From Hyphomicrobiales bacterium (GTDB taxonomy: Bacteria > Pseudomonadota > Alphaproteobacteria > Rhizobiales > Rhizobiaceae): DNA of 64,000 nt. Of the stretch, positions 48,270 through 55,694 are shown piece after piece. The stretch lies in NCBI GenBank assembly GCA_900471525.1, contig UCEZ01000014.1:979-64978 (forward strand). Direction: 5' to 3'. The translations under genes and the position numbers were made by a program. Position 1 is the first letter of the stretch, and every line of letters starts with the position of its first letter. Below the pieces are notes generated by a model. The model was not told where the DNA came from. It saw only the letters and a list, made by a program, of their open reading frames with translations, and did no database searches.

Positions 48270-48297
48270 GGGTTCTATCCGCTTTTCGGCTTGCGCG

Positions 48298-48328
48298 AAA
48301 AACCGGCCAGGGTGGGAAATCACCGGCC
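48298..48328 (-). promoter_or_regulatory. Terminator-like hairpin in the carB leader (possible attenuator)
   Basis: On the minus strand, CCGGCC (48328-48323) pairs with GGCCGG (48308-48303), and GGTG/CACC can extend the stem, followed by TTTTT (48302-48298), 29 bases before the carB ATG. A possible -10 element CTATAA (48372-48367) upstream would place this hairpin inside the carB leader. It could instead be only the terminator of the upstream gene, but then no space remains for a carB promoter. Confidence 0.55.
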
Positions 48329-48443
48329 GGGGCGCGCATGCTTGATCTTTTCAGGCTAGAAGCGGCTTATAGGGAAATGTGCGGGGGAGCGGAACCCCGA
48401 AAATGCGAGAATGGACAGGAAAAATGGCTCCCCGTTTGGCCAT

Positions 48444-49616
48444 TCAGGCATCGTCGATGTAATGGGGCACAAAGCGCGCGGTTTCGCCGGTTATCGACGT
48501 GTCGTCTTCACGAATGCCGATTCCAGCCGGTTGGCCCGCCACGACCCATGAGCCGATAAGTGTCCACACATCGTCGAAACGCGGCAGCATATGCAATGCC
48601 TGAACTATATGCCCTTCTTCACCATAGGGCCCTTCGACGCTCAGCGTTCCCGTAGCCATCGCCGGATCGACCATGGTGATGTTCGCCCCTTCGCGTGACA
48701 GAAGCGGCTTGATCACATGGCGATCTCCGAGGCTTGAAACCCGCGGATCGTCGTGGAAGAACGCCGGCAGCAAATTGGGATGACCGGGAAACATGTCCCA
48801 CAGGACCGGCATCAATCCCTTGTTCGAAAGTGTCAACTTCCACAGCGGTTCGACCATTCTGGTTCTTGTCGTGACAAGATGTTTGCCAAAGGGCTCGCGG
48901 ACCATGTCTTCCAGTGGATAAAGTTTGAACAGCGTGTTGATCCGCTGATCGCCGAGATCAGTCAGCCATTCATCTTCATCGATACCGAGATCGTTCATCT
49001 CCAGAAGTTTCGTCGCGCATCCGGCCTGAACGGCGCAGTCGGCCAAATATTCGAGCGTCATGCGATCTTCCGCAACGTCCAGCAATCCGGCGAAATGCAG
49101 GGTGGTCGGGCCACCTGCAAGGAGCCGAAACGCCGCGATAAGACGTTCGTGCACAGAATTAAACTGGTCGGCGCCGGCTGGAATGTTGCCGCGCGTTTTC
49201 ATGTCCTCAAGCCAGTACCACTGGAAGACCGCAGCCTCGAAAAGGCTGGTCGGCGTATCCGCGTTGAATTCGAAAAGTTTTGCTGGACCGCTGCCGTCAT
49301 AGGCGAGATCGAAGCGACCATAGAGGTCTTTGTCCCGATTTCTCCAGGAACGCGCCACAGCGCTTTGAAAATCCTCTGGAATCGCCATTTTGCTCATCAG
49401 GGCCGGGCTGTTTGAAATTTCGGCCACGGCGGAATAGCACAAGGAAAGAAGCTCCGCGGTGGGATCCTCGACCATTGTTTCGATTTCACTCATGCGGAAC
49501 GCGTAGGCATACCGCTCGTCCCAGTATCGCCGGCCGTCCATGGTATGGACGTTAAAACCACACGCATCCGCATCGGCTTTCCAGTCGGCCCGTTCAGGCA
49601 TTCGGACCCGTTTCAT
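48444..49616 (-). CDS. YgiC-type glutathionylspermidine synthase-fold (ATP-grasp) protein
   Basis: The 390-residue product has the GSP_synth C-terminal ATP-grasp fold: GRFDLAYDGSGPAKLFEFNA, DTPTSLFEAAVFQWYWLE, DRHVIKPLLSREGANITMVD, EGPYGEEGHIVQALHMLPRF and WVVAGQPAGIGIREDD. It lacks the N-terminal amidase of true Gsp synthase/amidase. E. coli YgiC hydrolyses ATP but the substrate is unknown. It lies seven bases after the YgiB-like lipoprotein gene, so the two form the conserved ygiBC pair. Confidence 0.93.
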   Translation of the reverse strand: MKRVRMPERADWKADADACGFNVHTMDGRRYWDERYAYAFRMSEIETMVEDPTAELLSLCYSAVAEISNSPALMSKMAIPEDFQSAVARSWRNRDKDLYGRFDLAYDGSGPAKLFEFNADTPTSLFEAAVFQWYWLEDMKTRGNIPAGADQFNSVHERLIAAFRLLAGGPTTLHFAGLLDVAEDRMTLEYLADCAVQAGCATKLLEMNDLGIDEDEWLTDLGDQRINTLFKLYPLEDMVREPFGKHLVTTRTRMVEPLWKLTLSNKGLMPVLWDMFPGHPNLLPAFFHDDPRVSSLGDRHVIKPLLSREGANITMVDPAMATGTLSVEGPYGEEGHIVQALHMLPRFDDVWTLIGSWVVAGQPAGIGIREDDTSITGETARFVPHYIDDA

Positions 49617-49622
49617 TCTCGT

Positions 49623-50144
49623 TTAGCTCCCGATGTGCTTCGCGCGCTGACCGAAACCGCCACGTTTGAGGGTCATCCGGTTTGCCTCCGGCTTTTCAAA
49701 GGCTCGGCTTGTCGACCAAAGCGTGAACCGGCCCGGTTTTTCCGCCACAAGGACGCCCGCAGCATTCCTGTAAGCCGAGTGGCCGTCCATCTGGTAAAGA
49801 GGCTGCGGCCACAACGCCGATTGCTGCGTGAAGCGTCCGATGAGATATCCGCTCATAAGGGGTACATAATGGCCACTCCCAGCCGCATGTTTATCGTTGC
49901 TGGGCTGGCAGCCATTGAGACCGAATTGCTGCTGGCAATCCGCTTCGGCTGCAAAAATGGGAGCGTTGAGTTCGTGCTCCCTCTTGGCTGCCTCAAAGTC
50001 GCTGCGACACTTTTCACGGCCATAGATGCCAGCTGACGTGCATGTATCGGCGTTGGTATAAACGGCGGTATCGACCTTCTCGCCACATCCGCTGAGAGCC
50101 GCCGTTCCCATCACCAGGAGGGACACACTGACTGATTTTTTCAC
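49623..50144 (-). CDS. YgiB-like lipoprotein (DUF1190)
   Basis: The 173-residue product has a signal peptide ending in a lipobox (ALSGC, Cys20), then the DUF1190 pattern: ADTCTSAGIYGREKCRSDFE, APIFAAEADCQQQFG, HYVPLMSGYLIGR and the C-terminal RGGFGQRAKHIGS, closely matching the end of E. coli YgiB. The function is unknown. It is operonic with the YgiC-like gene, which suggests a cytoplasmic enzyme acting on, or with, an envelope lipoprotein. Confidence 0.93.
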   Translation of the reverse strand: MKKSVSVSLLVMGTAALSGCGEKVDTAVYTNADTCTSAGIYGREKCRSDFEAAKREHELNAPIFAAEADCQQQFGLNGCQPSNDKHAAGSGHYVPLMSGYLIGRFTQQSALWPQPLYQMDGHSAYRNAAGVLVAEKPGRFTLWSTSRAFEKPEANRMTLKRGGFGQRAKHIGS

Positions 50145-50199
50145 GTTTGATTCCGCACCGCACCAATCTCTGCCCGGATTGACTTACAGAGCGCGTGTT

Positions 50200-50343
50200 A
50201 TGTGGTCAACATACGCGGCAAGGTCGAGCCTGGCGCTTCAGATGAATGCGATGAGCGCTGCGTTGGGCGGCGAACTGGCGCCGCAGCGCGCCGCCCTGTT
50301 CCAGTCACTTATCGACGGCGAGCAGTCCGCCAAGTCCCAGTAA
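50200..50343 (+). other. Short ORF, possible gene remnant
   Basis: A 47-codon frame, MWSTYAARSSLALQMNAMSA and then LGGELAPQRAALFQSLIDGE, ends QSAKSQ. It lies in the 226-base gap between the YgiB-like and HxlR genes. There is no clear ribosome site and no known family. It may be a decayed gene end or chance. Confidence 0.25.
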
Positions 50344-50370
50344 GGTATTCATGAGGGTGGACCTTCCCGG

Positions 50371-50733
50371 TCAGGCGGCGCTGACGAGTTGCTCCGGTGT
50401 CTTTTCAGCCGGATCGGCGTGGTCGCCAGTCCTGTTCTCCCACCAATCACCGAGCGCGTCGATCAGCGGCACGAGCCTGAGGCCTGATGCCGTCAGGTCG
50501 TAGTCGACGCGCAGCGGATAGCCGGGATAGGCCGTGCGCCTGATGATGCCGGCAACCTCGAGCTTGCGCAGTTCCAGCGCCAGCATCCGGTGCGACAGTG
50601 TCGGGTTGTCGCGCCTGAGGTCGCTGAAGCGCTTGGTGTCGTCCTTCAGATAGTAGAGCAGCAACGTCGGCCAGCGGCCGCTCAGCACACGCATGACCTC
50701 TTCGATCGGGCAATTGGAGACGACGTCTTTCAT
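50371..50733 (-). CDS. HxlR-family transcriptional regulator
   Basis: The 120-residue product starts MKDVVSNCPIEEVMRVLSGR. It has the HxlR pattern CPIEEVMRVLSGRWPTLLLY, KRFSDLRRDNPTLSHRML, LRKLEVAGIIRRTAYPGYPL and VDYDLTASGLRLVPLIDAL. The single Cys near the N-terminus is where redox-sensing HxlR proteins keep theirs. It is divergent from the GST gene at 50843, with a TTAC-N10-GTAA dyad (50747-50764) between them, so it probably controls GST expression. Confidence 0.92.
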   Translation of the reverse strand: MKDVVSNCPIEEVMRVLSGRWPTLLLYYLKDDTKRFSDLRRDNPTLSHRMLALELRKLEVAGIIRRTAYPGYPLRVDYDLTASGLRLVPLIDALGDWWENRTGDHADPAEKTPEQLVSAA

Positions 50734-50746
50734 CGGGCGATCCTGG

Positions 50747-50764
50747 TTACAAAATAGTGCGTAA
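50747..50764. promoter_or_regulatory. Possible HxlR operator
   Basis: A TTAC-N10-GTAA inverted repeat in the gap between the divergent HxlR and glutathione S-transferase genes. It lies 14 bases upstream of the HxlR start. Confidence 0.45.
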
Positions 50765-50842
50765 TTTACATGGGGCCGCCAAAGGGTAGGGTCAACCATC
50801 GCTGCGCAGCGTGATCCTCAACTCCAAGAAGAGACACGAAAC

Positions 50843-51547
50843 ATGGAACCTATTCTCCTTCACGGCTTCCCTTTGGGAAGCTCGATGGGGCTCGTCGCTG
50901 CGTTCGAGCATGTCGGCCAACCCTACCGCCTCTGCCGCGTCGATATGCTCAATGAGATGAAGAACGACGCCTATGCCCGGCTTAACGGCCGCCAGGAAAC
51001 GCCGGTGCTGATCACAGACAAGGGCAGAGTGCTGACCGAAACCATGGCGATATCAGCCTGGCTTTCGGCTCGCGATACGCAGCGCCGCATCAGCTTCGAT
51101 CCCCGTTCGCCACAAGCGGACCGGATGCGCCAGCTGATGGCCTTTGTGAACACCGGATTCACTGCCGCGTTCACGCCGCTCTGGGCCGCCTTCGAGATGG
51201 AGGATGCGAAACCTGAAACACTCGCGGTCCTGCGCGATTTCGGCCAGAGGTTGGTTGCGCAACGCCACGACCAGCTCGAAGCGATGATCGGCGATACGTC
51301 GTTTGTGGTCAGCGAACGTCTGACGCTTGCGGATACCACACTGATCGGCGTGGCGCGCTGGGCGGAGTTTCATGAGGCCGTCGATGGCAACGCCTATCCG
51401 AAGCTCGCCGCGCTGCGCCGCCGGATCGAAGCCGAACCAGTGGTGCAATATGCCCTGGCGGTGGAAGACGGCGAGAGGCCGGCGGGCTCGGGTGCCTGTG
51501 TTGGTCATGTGCCGCTGGCCGAGGTGATCGCCCGTTTCGCCGCCTGA
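50843..51547 (+). CDS. Glutathione S-transferase
   Basis: The 234-residue product has a thioredoxin-like N-terminal domain (ILLHGFPLGSSMGLVAAFEH, NGRQETPVLITDKGRVLTET with the conserved cis-Pro and the glutathione-binding Glu-Thr) and an all-helical C-terminal domain with RLTLADTTLIGVARWAEF. It conjugates or reduces electrophiles with glutathione in the cytoplasm. The divergent HxlR regulator suggests induction by electrophiles or oxidants. A long hairpin follows at 51580. Confidence 0.93.
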   Translation: MEPILLHGFPLGSSMGLVAAFEHVGQPYRLCRVDMLNEMKNDAYARLNGRQETPVLITDKGRVLTETMAISAWLSARDTQRRISFDPRSPQADRMRQLMAFVNTGFTAAFTPLWAAFEMEDAKPETLAVLRDFGQRLVAQRHDQLEAMIGDTSFVVSERLTLADTTLIGVARWAEFHEAVDGNAYPKLAALRRRIEAEPVVQYALAVEDGERPAGSGACVGHVPLAEVIARFAA

Positions 51548-51579
51548 GGCAAATGCGTGGCAACGGCATAAGTGCGCTG

Positions 51580-51615
51580 TCCGATGGGAGACGCCATGGC
51601 GCGCCTCCCATCGGA
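51580..51615. terminator. Long perfect hairpin between convergent genes
   Basis: TCCGATGGGAG (51580-51590) and CTCCCATCGGA (51605-51615) form an 11-bp perfect stem with a 14-base GC-rich loop. It lies between the GST gene and the convergent monooxygenase-like gene. There is no T tract, so termination is likely but not certain. Confidence 0.6.
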
Positions 51616-51693
51616 TGATCATTCGGGTCGCTGCGAAGGCTGGCATCCTTGCACGGACGTGAGGTCACGCCATAGCCCGAATGGCTGCCACGA

Positions 51694-51996
51694 CTAGGAG
51701 AAGGAAATTTCGATGATGGCTTCGCCCGAAATGGCATCGGTTACTCCGCGGTCGTCGCCGAAATCCTCCAGCGTATGGCGGAAAGTGTCGAGATTGCCGA
51801 TCATTTTGGGCCGCGCCGCGACCATATGGTCAAAACTGTCCCACTCGCCGATCGAACAATAGGTGCCATCGGCGGTTTTGATCAGCGAGAACTTCCGCAG
51901 TCCCTCGAAATTTCGAGGAAGGTTGCGGAACAGGTTTTCGAACTCCTCATGCCGGCCGGATTTCGGGCGGAACCGTACCACGCCAAATGCCGTCAT
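51694..51996 (-). CDS. Small ABM-type (antibiotic biosynthesis monooxygenase-like) domain protein
   Basis: The 100-residue product starts MTAFGVVRFRPKSGRHEEFE and has FSLIKTADGTYCSIGEWDSF and DHMVAARPKMIGNLDTFRH, the dimeric alpha/beta-barrel pattern of ABM domains. The activity is unknown. The ATG at 51996 has GGGGGAAG just upstream, which decides it over an ATG nine codons earlier. It is a single gene. Confidence 0.8.
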   Translation of the reverse strand: MTAFGVVRFRPKSGRHEEFENLFRNLPRNFEGLRKFSLIKTADGTYCSIGEWDSFDHMVAARPKMIGNLDTFRHTLEDFGDDRGVTDAISGEAIIEISFS

Positions 51997-52080
51997 CTTG
52001 CTTCCCCCATAGCCTGAGATCATCGCAACTCTTATATCACGCTAAAGTAGAAAAGCCGAGAATCCCGCATCCTGGCGGGG

Positions 52081-53109
52081 TTATGTGCGACTTGCCACCA
52101 CCAGCACCTTGACTTCGCCCGCAGCCGGCGGATTGCGGATCACCTCCGGCGCTTCCTCCAGCGTGATTTTTCGCGAGATCAGCTTCTCCACATTGATCAC
52201 GCCGGACGCCACCAGATCGGCGGCGCGGCGATGGGTGAAGGGGTTGATGAAGGAGCCAAGCACCCTAAGCTCTCTGAAGAGGACGTCGAAGGGCTCTATT
52301 CTGACCGTCTCGCCCTGCGCCATCACGCCGAGGATGACGACGGTGCCGCCGGCCTTGGCAAGCCGCGTCGATTGCTCGACGGTTTCGGCGACGCCGGCGC
52401 ATTCGATGACCACGTCGACGCCGCCGGGCACGAGGCCAGCAGGTCCTGCGATCTGCGCGACGATATCGCCGGCGGAGGGATCGACGCTTGCGGTGGCGCC
52501 CAGTTCTTCGGCCAGTTTCCGTTTTGCTTCCTGCCGCGTCGAGAGAATGACGGTCGTGGCTCCCGCCAGCCGCGCCAGCTGGACCGTCAACAGGCCGATG
52601 ACACCGCCGCCGAGCACGACGACCGACGAGCCGGCCTCGATCTCGGCCATGTCGATGCCGTGCAGGCAGCAGGCGAGCGGCTCGCAGAAGGCGCCATGCG
52701 TCGGGTCGAGGCTGAGCGGTATCTCGAAGGCCTGCTTCTGCGGCACGATGACATAATCGGCGAAACCGCCGTCACGGCTGATGCCGATGGCTTTCAGGTT
52801 GCGGCAGAGATTGACCCGGCCCGCCTGGCATTGCGGACAGCGGCCGCAGGAAATGTTCGGGTCGCCGGTGATGCGCGCGCCAAGTTTGAAGCCCCTCACA
52901 TCCGCACCCATTGCCTCGACGATACCGCAGAATTCATGGCCAAGCGTCACCGGCGGCGTCGAGGGAAACTCGCCGTGCAACAGGTGGCGGTCGGTGCCGC
53001 AGATGCCACAGGCCTCGACCCGAACCAGAAGATCGTCCGGCCCGGGAACGGGTGTCTCGACCTCGCGCACGAAAAGATTGCCGATCGATTCCAGGCGCAT
53101 GGCCTTCAT
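52081..53109 (-). CDS. Zinc-dependent medium-chain alcohol (polyol) dehydrogenase
   Basis: The 342-residue product starts MKAMRLESIGNLFVREVETP. Catalytic zinc ligands lie in EACGICGTDRHLLHGEFPS, TLGHEFCGIVE and FCEPLACCLHGID. The structural zinc loop is SCGRCPQCQAGRVNLC, and the NAD motif is VVVLGGGVIGLLTVQLARL. Sorbitol/threonine dehydrogenase-like; the substrate is unknown. GGGAGG eight bases upstream decides the ATG at 53109. No sugar transporter genes are beside it. Confidence 0.94.
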   Translation of the reverse strand: MKAMRLESIGNLFVREVETPVPGPDDLLVRVEACGICGTDRHLLHGEFPSTPPVTLGHEFCGIVEAMGADVRGFKLGARITGDPNISCGRCPQCQAGRVNLCRNLKAIGISRDGGFADYVIVPQKQAFEIPLSLDPTHGAFCEPLACCLHGIDMAEIEAGSSVVVLGGGVIGLLTVQLARLAGATTVILSTRQEAKRKLAEELGATASVDPSAGDIVAQIAGPAGLVPGGVDVVIECAGVAETVEQSTRLAKAGGTVVILGVMAQGETVRIEPFDVLFRELRVLGSFINPFTHRRAADLVASGVINVEKLISRKITLEEAPEVIRNPPAAGEVKVLVVASRT

Positions 53110-53296
53110 TGGCTTGTTCCTCCCAAAGCAACGTCCTTCATTCTGGCACGGCCTTTCACCGGCTGCCAACGGCCGATCCGATTTTCAGCGCAGTGAAAAC
53201 TTTGTCGTTTTGGTCTTGTACAAAATCGCCTCTGGCGCGTTATATGATTTTGAAAAGGCTAGACGGCCGCTAAGGCAGAGACGGGGAGAGCACATC

Positions 53297-54229
53297 ATGG
53301 AATGGAAGGGCCGGCGCCAATCGGGCAATGTCGAGGACCAGCGTGGATCCGGTCCGGTGCGGGGCGGCATGGGCGGCAACCCGTTCGGTCGCGGCGGCGG
53401 TTTCCGCATCCCCACCGGTGGCGGCGGTCGCGGCGGCGGCATGAGCATCGGCACGATCATCTTCCTTGTCGTCATCTATTTCGTCCTGAAGATGATGGGC
53501 ATCGACATGCTGCAGGTGATGGAGGGCGGGCAGGTCAGTTCGCCCGGCGTGGAACAAACCGAATCCGGGGCACCGCAGGGGTCTGCGCAGGAGGAGGAAA
53601 CCAAGGCCTTCGTCTCCACTGTGCTGGCCGAGACCGAAGACACCTGGAACGGCATTTTCCAGGCGAGCGGCGAGACCTATGTCGAGCCGAAGCTCGTGCT
53701 TTTCCGCGACGGCATCAATTCGGCCTGCGGCATGGCCTCGTCGGCCAGTGGGCCTTTCTATTGCCCGGGCGATCAGAAGGTCTATCTCGACATGGCCTTC
53801 TTCGATGAGCTGGCGCAGCGTTTCGACGCGTCCGGCGATTTCGCCGAAGCCTATGTCATTGCGCATGAGGTCGGCCATCACGTCCAGAACCTGCTCGGCA
53901 TCCTGCCCAAGGTGAATGCGCAGCGCCAGCGCATGAGCGAAGCCGATTCCAACCAGATGTCGATCCGCGTCGAACTCCAGGCGGATTGCTTCGCTGGCAT
54001 CTGGGGCAAATATACGGAACAGAAGGGTCTCCTTGAAAGGGGTGACCTTGAGGAAGCGCTGAACGCCGCCACCCAGATCGGCGACGACACGCTGCAGAAG
54101 CGTACCCAGGGCTATGTCGTTCCTGAAAGCTTCAACCACGGCACGTCGGCCCAACGCTCGACATGGTTCAAGCGCGGTTTTGACAGCGGCAAGCTTTCCG
54201 CCTGCGACACGTTCAACAGCAATATCTAG
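53297..54229 (+). CDS. YpfJ-family neutral zinc metallopeptidase
   Basis: The 310-residue product starts MEWKGRRQSGNVEDQRGSGP, with a Gly/Arg-rich cytoplasmic N-terminus, one membrane helix (SIGTIIFLVVIYFVLKMMG, about 50-68), and a peptidase domain with zinc motif YVIAHEVGHHVQN and the third-ligand region VELQADCFAGIWG. It belongs to the YpfJ/Zn-peptidase family of unknown substrate. I chose the start at 53297, since upstream in-frame sequence overlaps the alcohol dehydrogenase promoter. A hairpin terminator and a run of small exported-protein genes follow. Confidence 0.94.
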   Translation: MEWKGRRQSGNVEDQRGSGPVRGGMGGNPFGRGGGFRIPTGGGGRGGGMSIGTIIFLVVIYFVLKMMGIDMLQVMEGGQVSSPGVEQTESGAPQGSAQEEETKAFVSTVLAETEDTWNGIFQASGETYVEPKLVLFRDGINSACGMASSASGPFYCPGDQKVYLDMAFFDELAQRFDASGDFAEAYVIAHEVGHHVQNLLGILPKVNAQRQRMSEADSNQMSIRVELQADCFAGIWGKYTEQKGLLERGDLEEALNAATQIGDDTLQKRTQGYVVPESFNHGTSAQRSTWFKRGFDSGKLSACDTFNSNI

Positions 54230-54238
54230 GTGACCACC

Positions 54239-54268
54239 GGCGCGCCGTCGTCCCGGCGCGCCAATTTT
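54239..54268 (+). terminator. Terminator-like hairpin after the YpfJ gene
   Basis: Two GGCGCGCC octamers (54239-54246 and 54255-54262), each self-complementary, can pair around an 8-base loop, followed by AATTTT. Confidence 0.65.
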
Positions 54269-54447
54269 CCCGCAGGACGCGAAAAAAATTCTTCTGCCGC
54301 AATGCGGCCAATCGCAAAACGAAGAGAGCAACCTATATTTCTCCTTATTCAACCGGCGACACAGGTCCCGTGACGCCACCGATGATCTCGGCCGGCAACG
54401 CCCGAGCGTCCCGCCGACAGCCGGATGGCCAGAAAAGGAGAATAAAC

Positions 54448-54780
54448 ATGCGGAAATCCCTCGCCCTTACCCTCGCGGCGGCCGCGCTCACACTGTCCGC
54501 CGCGCCGCCTGCGAGCGCTGCCGAGACACTTGCCACGATTCTTTTCGGTCATCCCTCGGAGCCCGGCATTGCCGTTATCATCCTGCGGCCAAGCGATCGC
54601 GACGATCGCGCTCCTTCGTTCTACCGCCATCCATCCCCGTCCACGCTTGCCCGCGCACAGGACGAAATTGCCTCCAATGCGGTGCTGAGGGCTTCCTTGG
54701 ACCGCCGCAATATCAGGCCGAGGAACGTCCTGGCCGTTCAGACTGCCTTCGATGGCAGCAAGATCGTTTATGCGCGATGA
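54448..54780 (+). CDS. Small exported protein, tandem family member 1
   Basis: A 110-residue product with signal peptide MRKSLALTLAAAALTLSAAP...ASA and a mature domain: AVIILRPSDRDDRAPSFYRH, LARAQDEIASNAVLRASLDR, then NVLAVQTAFDGSKIVYAR at the very end. The C-terminal 60 residues align without gaps to the next two genes (54800 and 55300), most strongly AQDEI, [RN]NV, QTA and KIVY. I do not recognise the family. AAAGGAG precedes the ATG. It starts the tandem group, with 19 bases to the second member. Confidence 0.8.
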   Translation: MRKSLALTLAAAALTLSAAPPASAAETLATILFGHPSEPGIAVIILRPSDRDDRAPSFYRHPSPSTLARAQDEIASNAVLRASLDRRNIRPRNVLAVQTAFDGSKIVYAR

Positions 54781-54799
54781 GCATTTGAGGAGAACGACC

Positions 54800-55135
54800 G
54801 TGAAGAAAGCCGTCATACTTGCCCTGGCCACAGCGCTTGGCACTCTTGTTGCTGCCGGTCCGCTCGTCGAGTCAGCCTACGCCCAGCGCGCAGCCCGGCG
54901 CGTCAGCACCAGCGTCACCGTGATCATCATCCGCGATTATGTCGGCCCGGATGATTTTCAACAGGTGCCGATGACCTATCGCAATCCTTCGGCGCAGACC
55001 TATGCGCGCGGGCAGGAGGAGATCCGCACCAACCCCAATATTCGCGCGGCTCTCCAGAGGAGAGGCATTCCGGCGCGAAACGTCAGCGGCGTGCAGACCG
55101 CCTTCAACGGCGGCAAGATCGTCTATGTGAGGTGA
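54800..55135 (+). CDS. Small exported protein, tandem family member 2
   Basis: A 111-residue product from a GTG start (VKKAVILALATALGTLVAAG), with the ribosome site GAGGAGA. The signal peptide ends near SAYAQRA. The mature part has SVTVIIIRDYVGPDDFQQVP, MTYRNPSAQTYARGQEEIRT, ALQRRGIPARNVSGVQTAF and ends GGKIVYVR. It is paralogous to its two neighbours. An ATG sixteen codons upstream overlaps the previous gene and would spoil the signal peptide. Function unknown; export to the periplasm or outside is inferred. Confidence 0.8.
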   Translation: MKKAVILALATALGTLVAAGPLVESAYAQRAARRVSTSVTVIIIRDYVGPDDFQQVPMTYRNPSAQTYARGQEEIRTNPNIRAALQRRGIPARNVSGVQTAFNGGKIVYVR

Positions 55136-55299
55136 TCACGGTCGCGAACGCGTAGATTCTTCCAGCGCTGGCGCCATGGGCGACCCCTCGCATCGGCGAA
55201 ACTATTCCATGCGCCCGGACGTAGTTCGTTCTGTTGCCGATGCACGGCATCTTGCCGGCCTTGGCACGCAGGATTCCGTAAGGTTTGAGGAGAAAGACA

Positions 55300-55623
55300 A
55301 TGCGTAAGATCGTCACGCTCGCTTTTGCCGCCGCGCTGGCCGCCGGTTCGCTCAGTGGCGTCGCCAACGCTCAAAATTCCCGTTCCGGCCAAGTCAGCGT
55401 CACCGTTATCGTCATCAAGCAACCGATGGATATGGATGACTACACGCAGCAGGTGCCGCTGAGATATCTCTACCCCACCGCACAGACGATCGCGCAGGCG
55501 CAGGACGAGATCCGATCCAATGCCTATCTCCGGGGTTATCTCCTGAAAAAGCGTGTCCAGCTTCGCAATGTCGTCGGCATTCAGACTGCCTACAACGGCG
55601 GCAAGATCGTTTACGTGCAGTAA
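55300..55623 (+). CDS. Small exported protein, tandem family member 3
   Basis: A 107-residue product with signal peptide MRKIVTLAFAAALAAGSLSG..ANAQ. The mature part has QVSVTVIVIKQPMDMDDYTQ, VPLRYLYPTAQTIAQAQDEI, RSNAYLRGYLLKKRV and ends NVVGIQTAYNGGKIVYVQ. The ribosome site region TTTGAGGAGAA is identical to that of member 2, supporting gene duplication. It lies 164 bases after member 2 and 71 bases before the hydrolase-cyclase gene. Function unknown. Confidence 0.82.
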   Translation: MRKIVTLAFAAALAAGSLSGVANAQNSRSGQVSVTVIVIKQPMDMDDYTQQVPLRYLYPTAQTIAQAQDEIRSNAYLRGYLLKKRVQLRNVVGIQTAYNGGKIVYVQ

Positions 55624-55694
55624 GCGTTCTGCTTCGGTTCTGCAGGCTGCGCCCGTCATTCACACTGGGGGCGGCCGGTGCTATTCTGCCGCGC

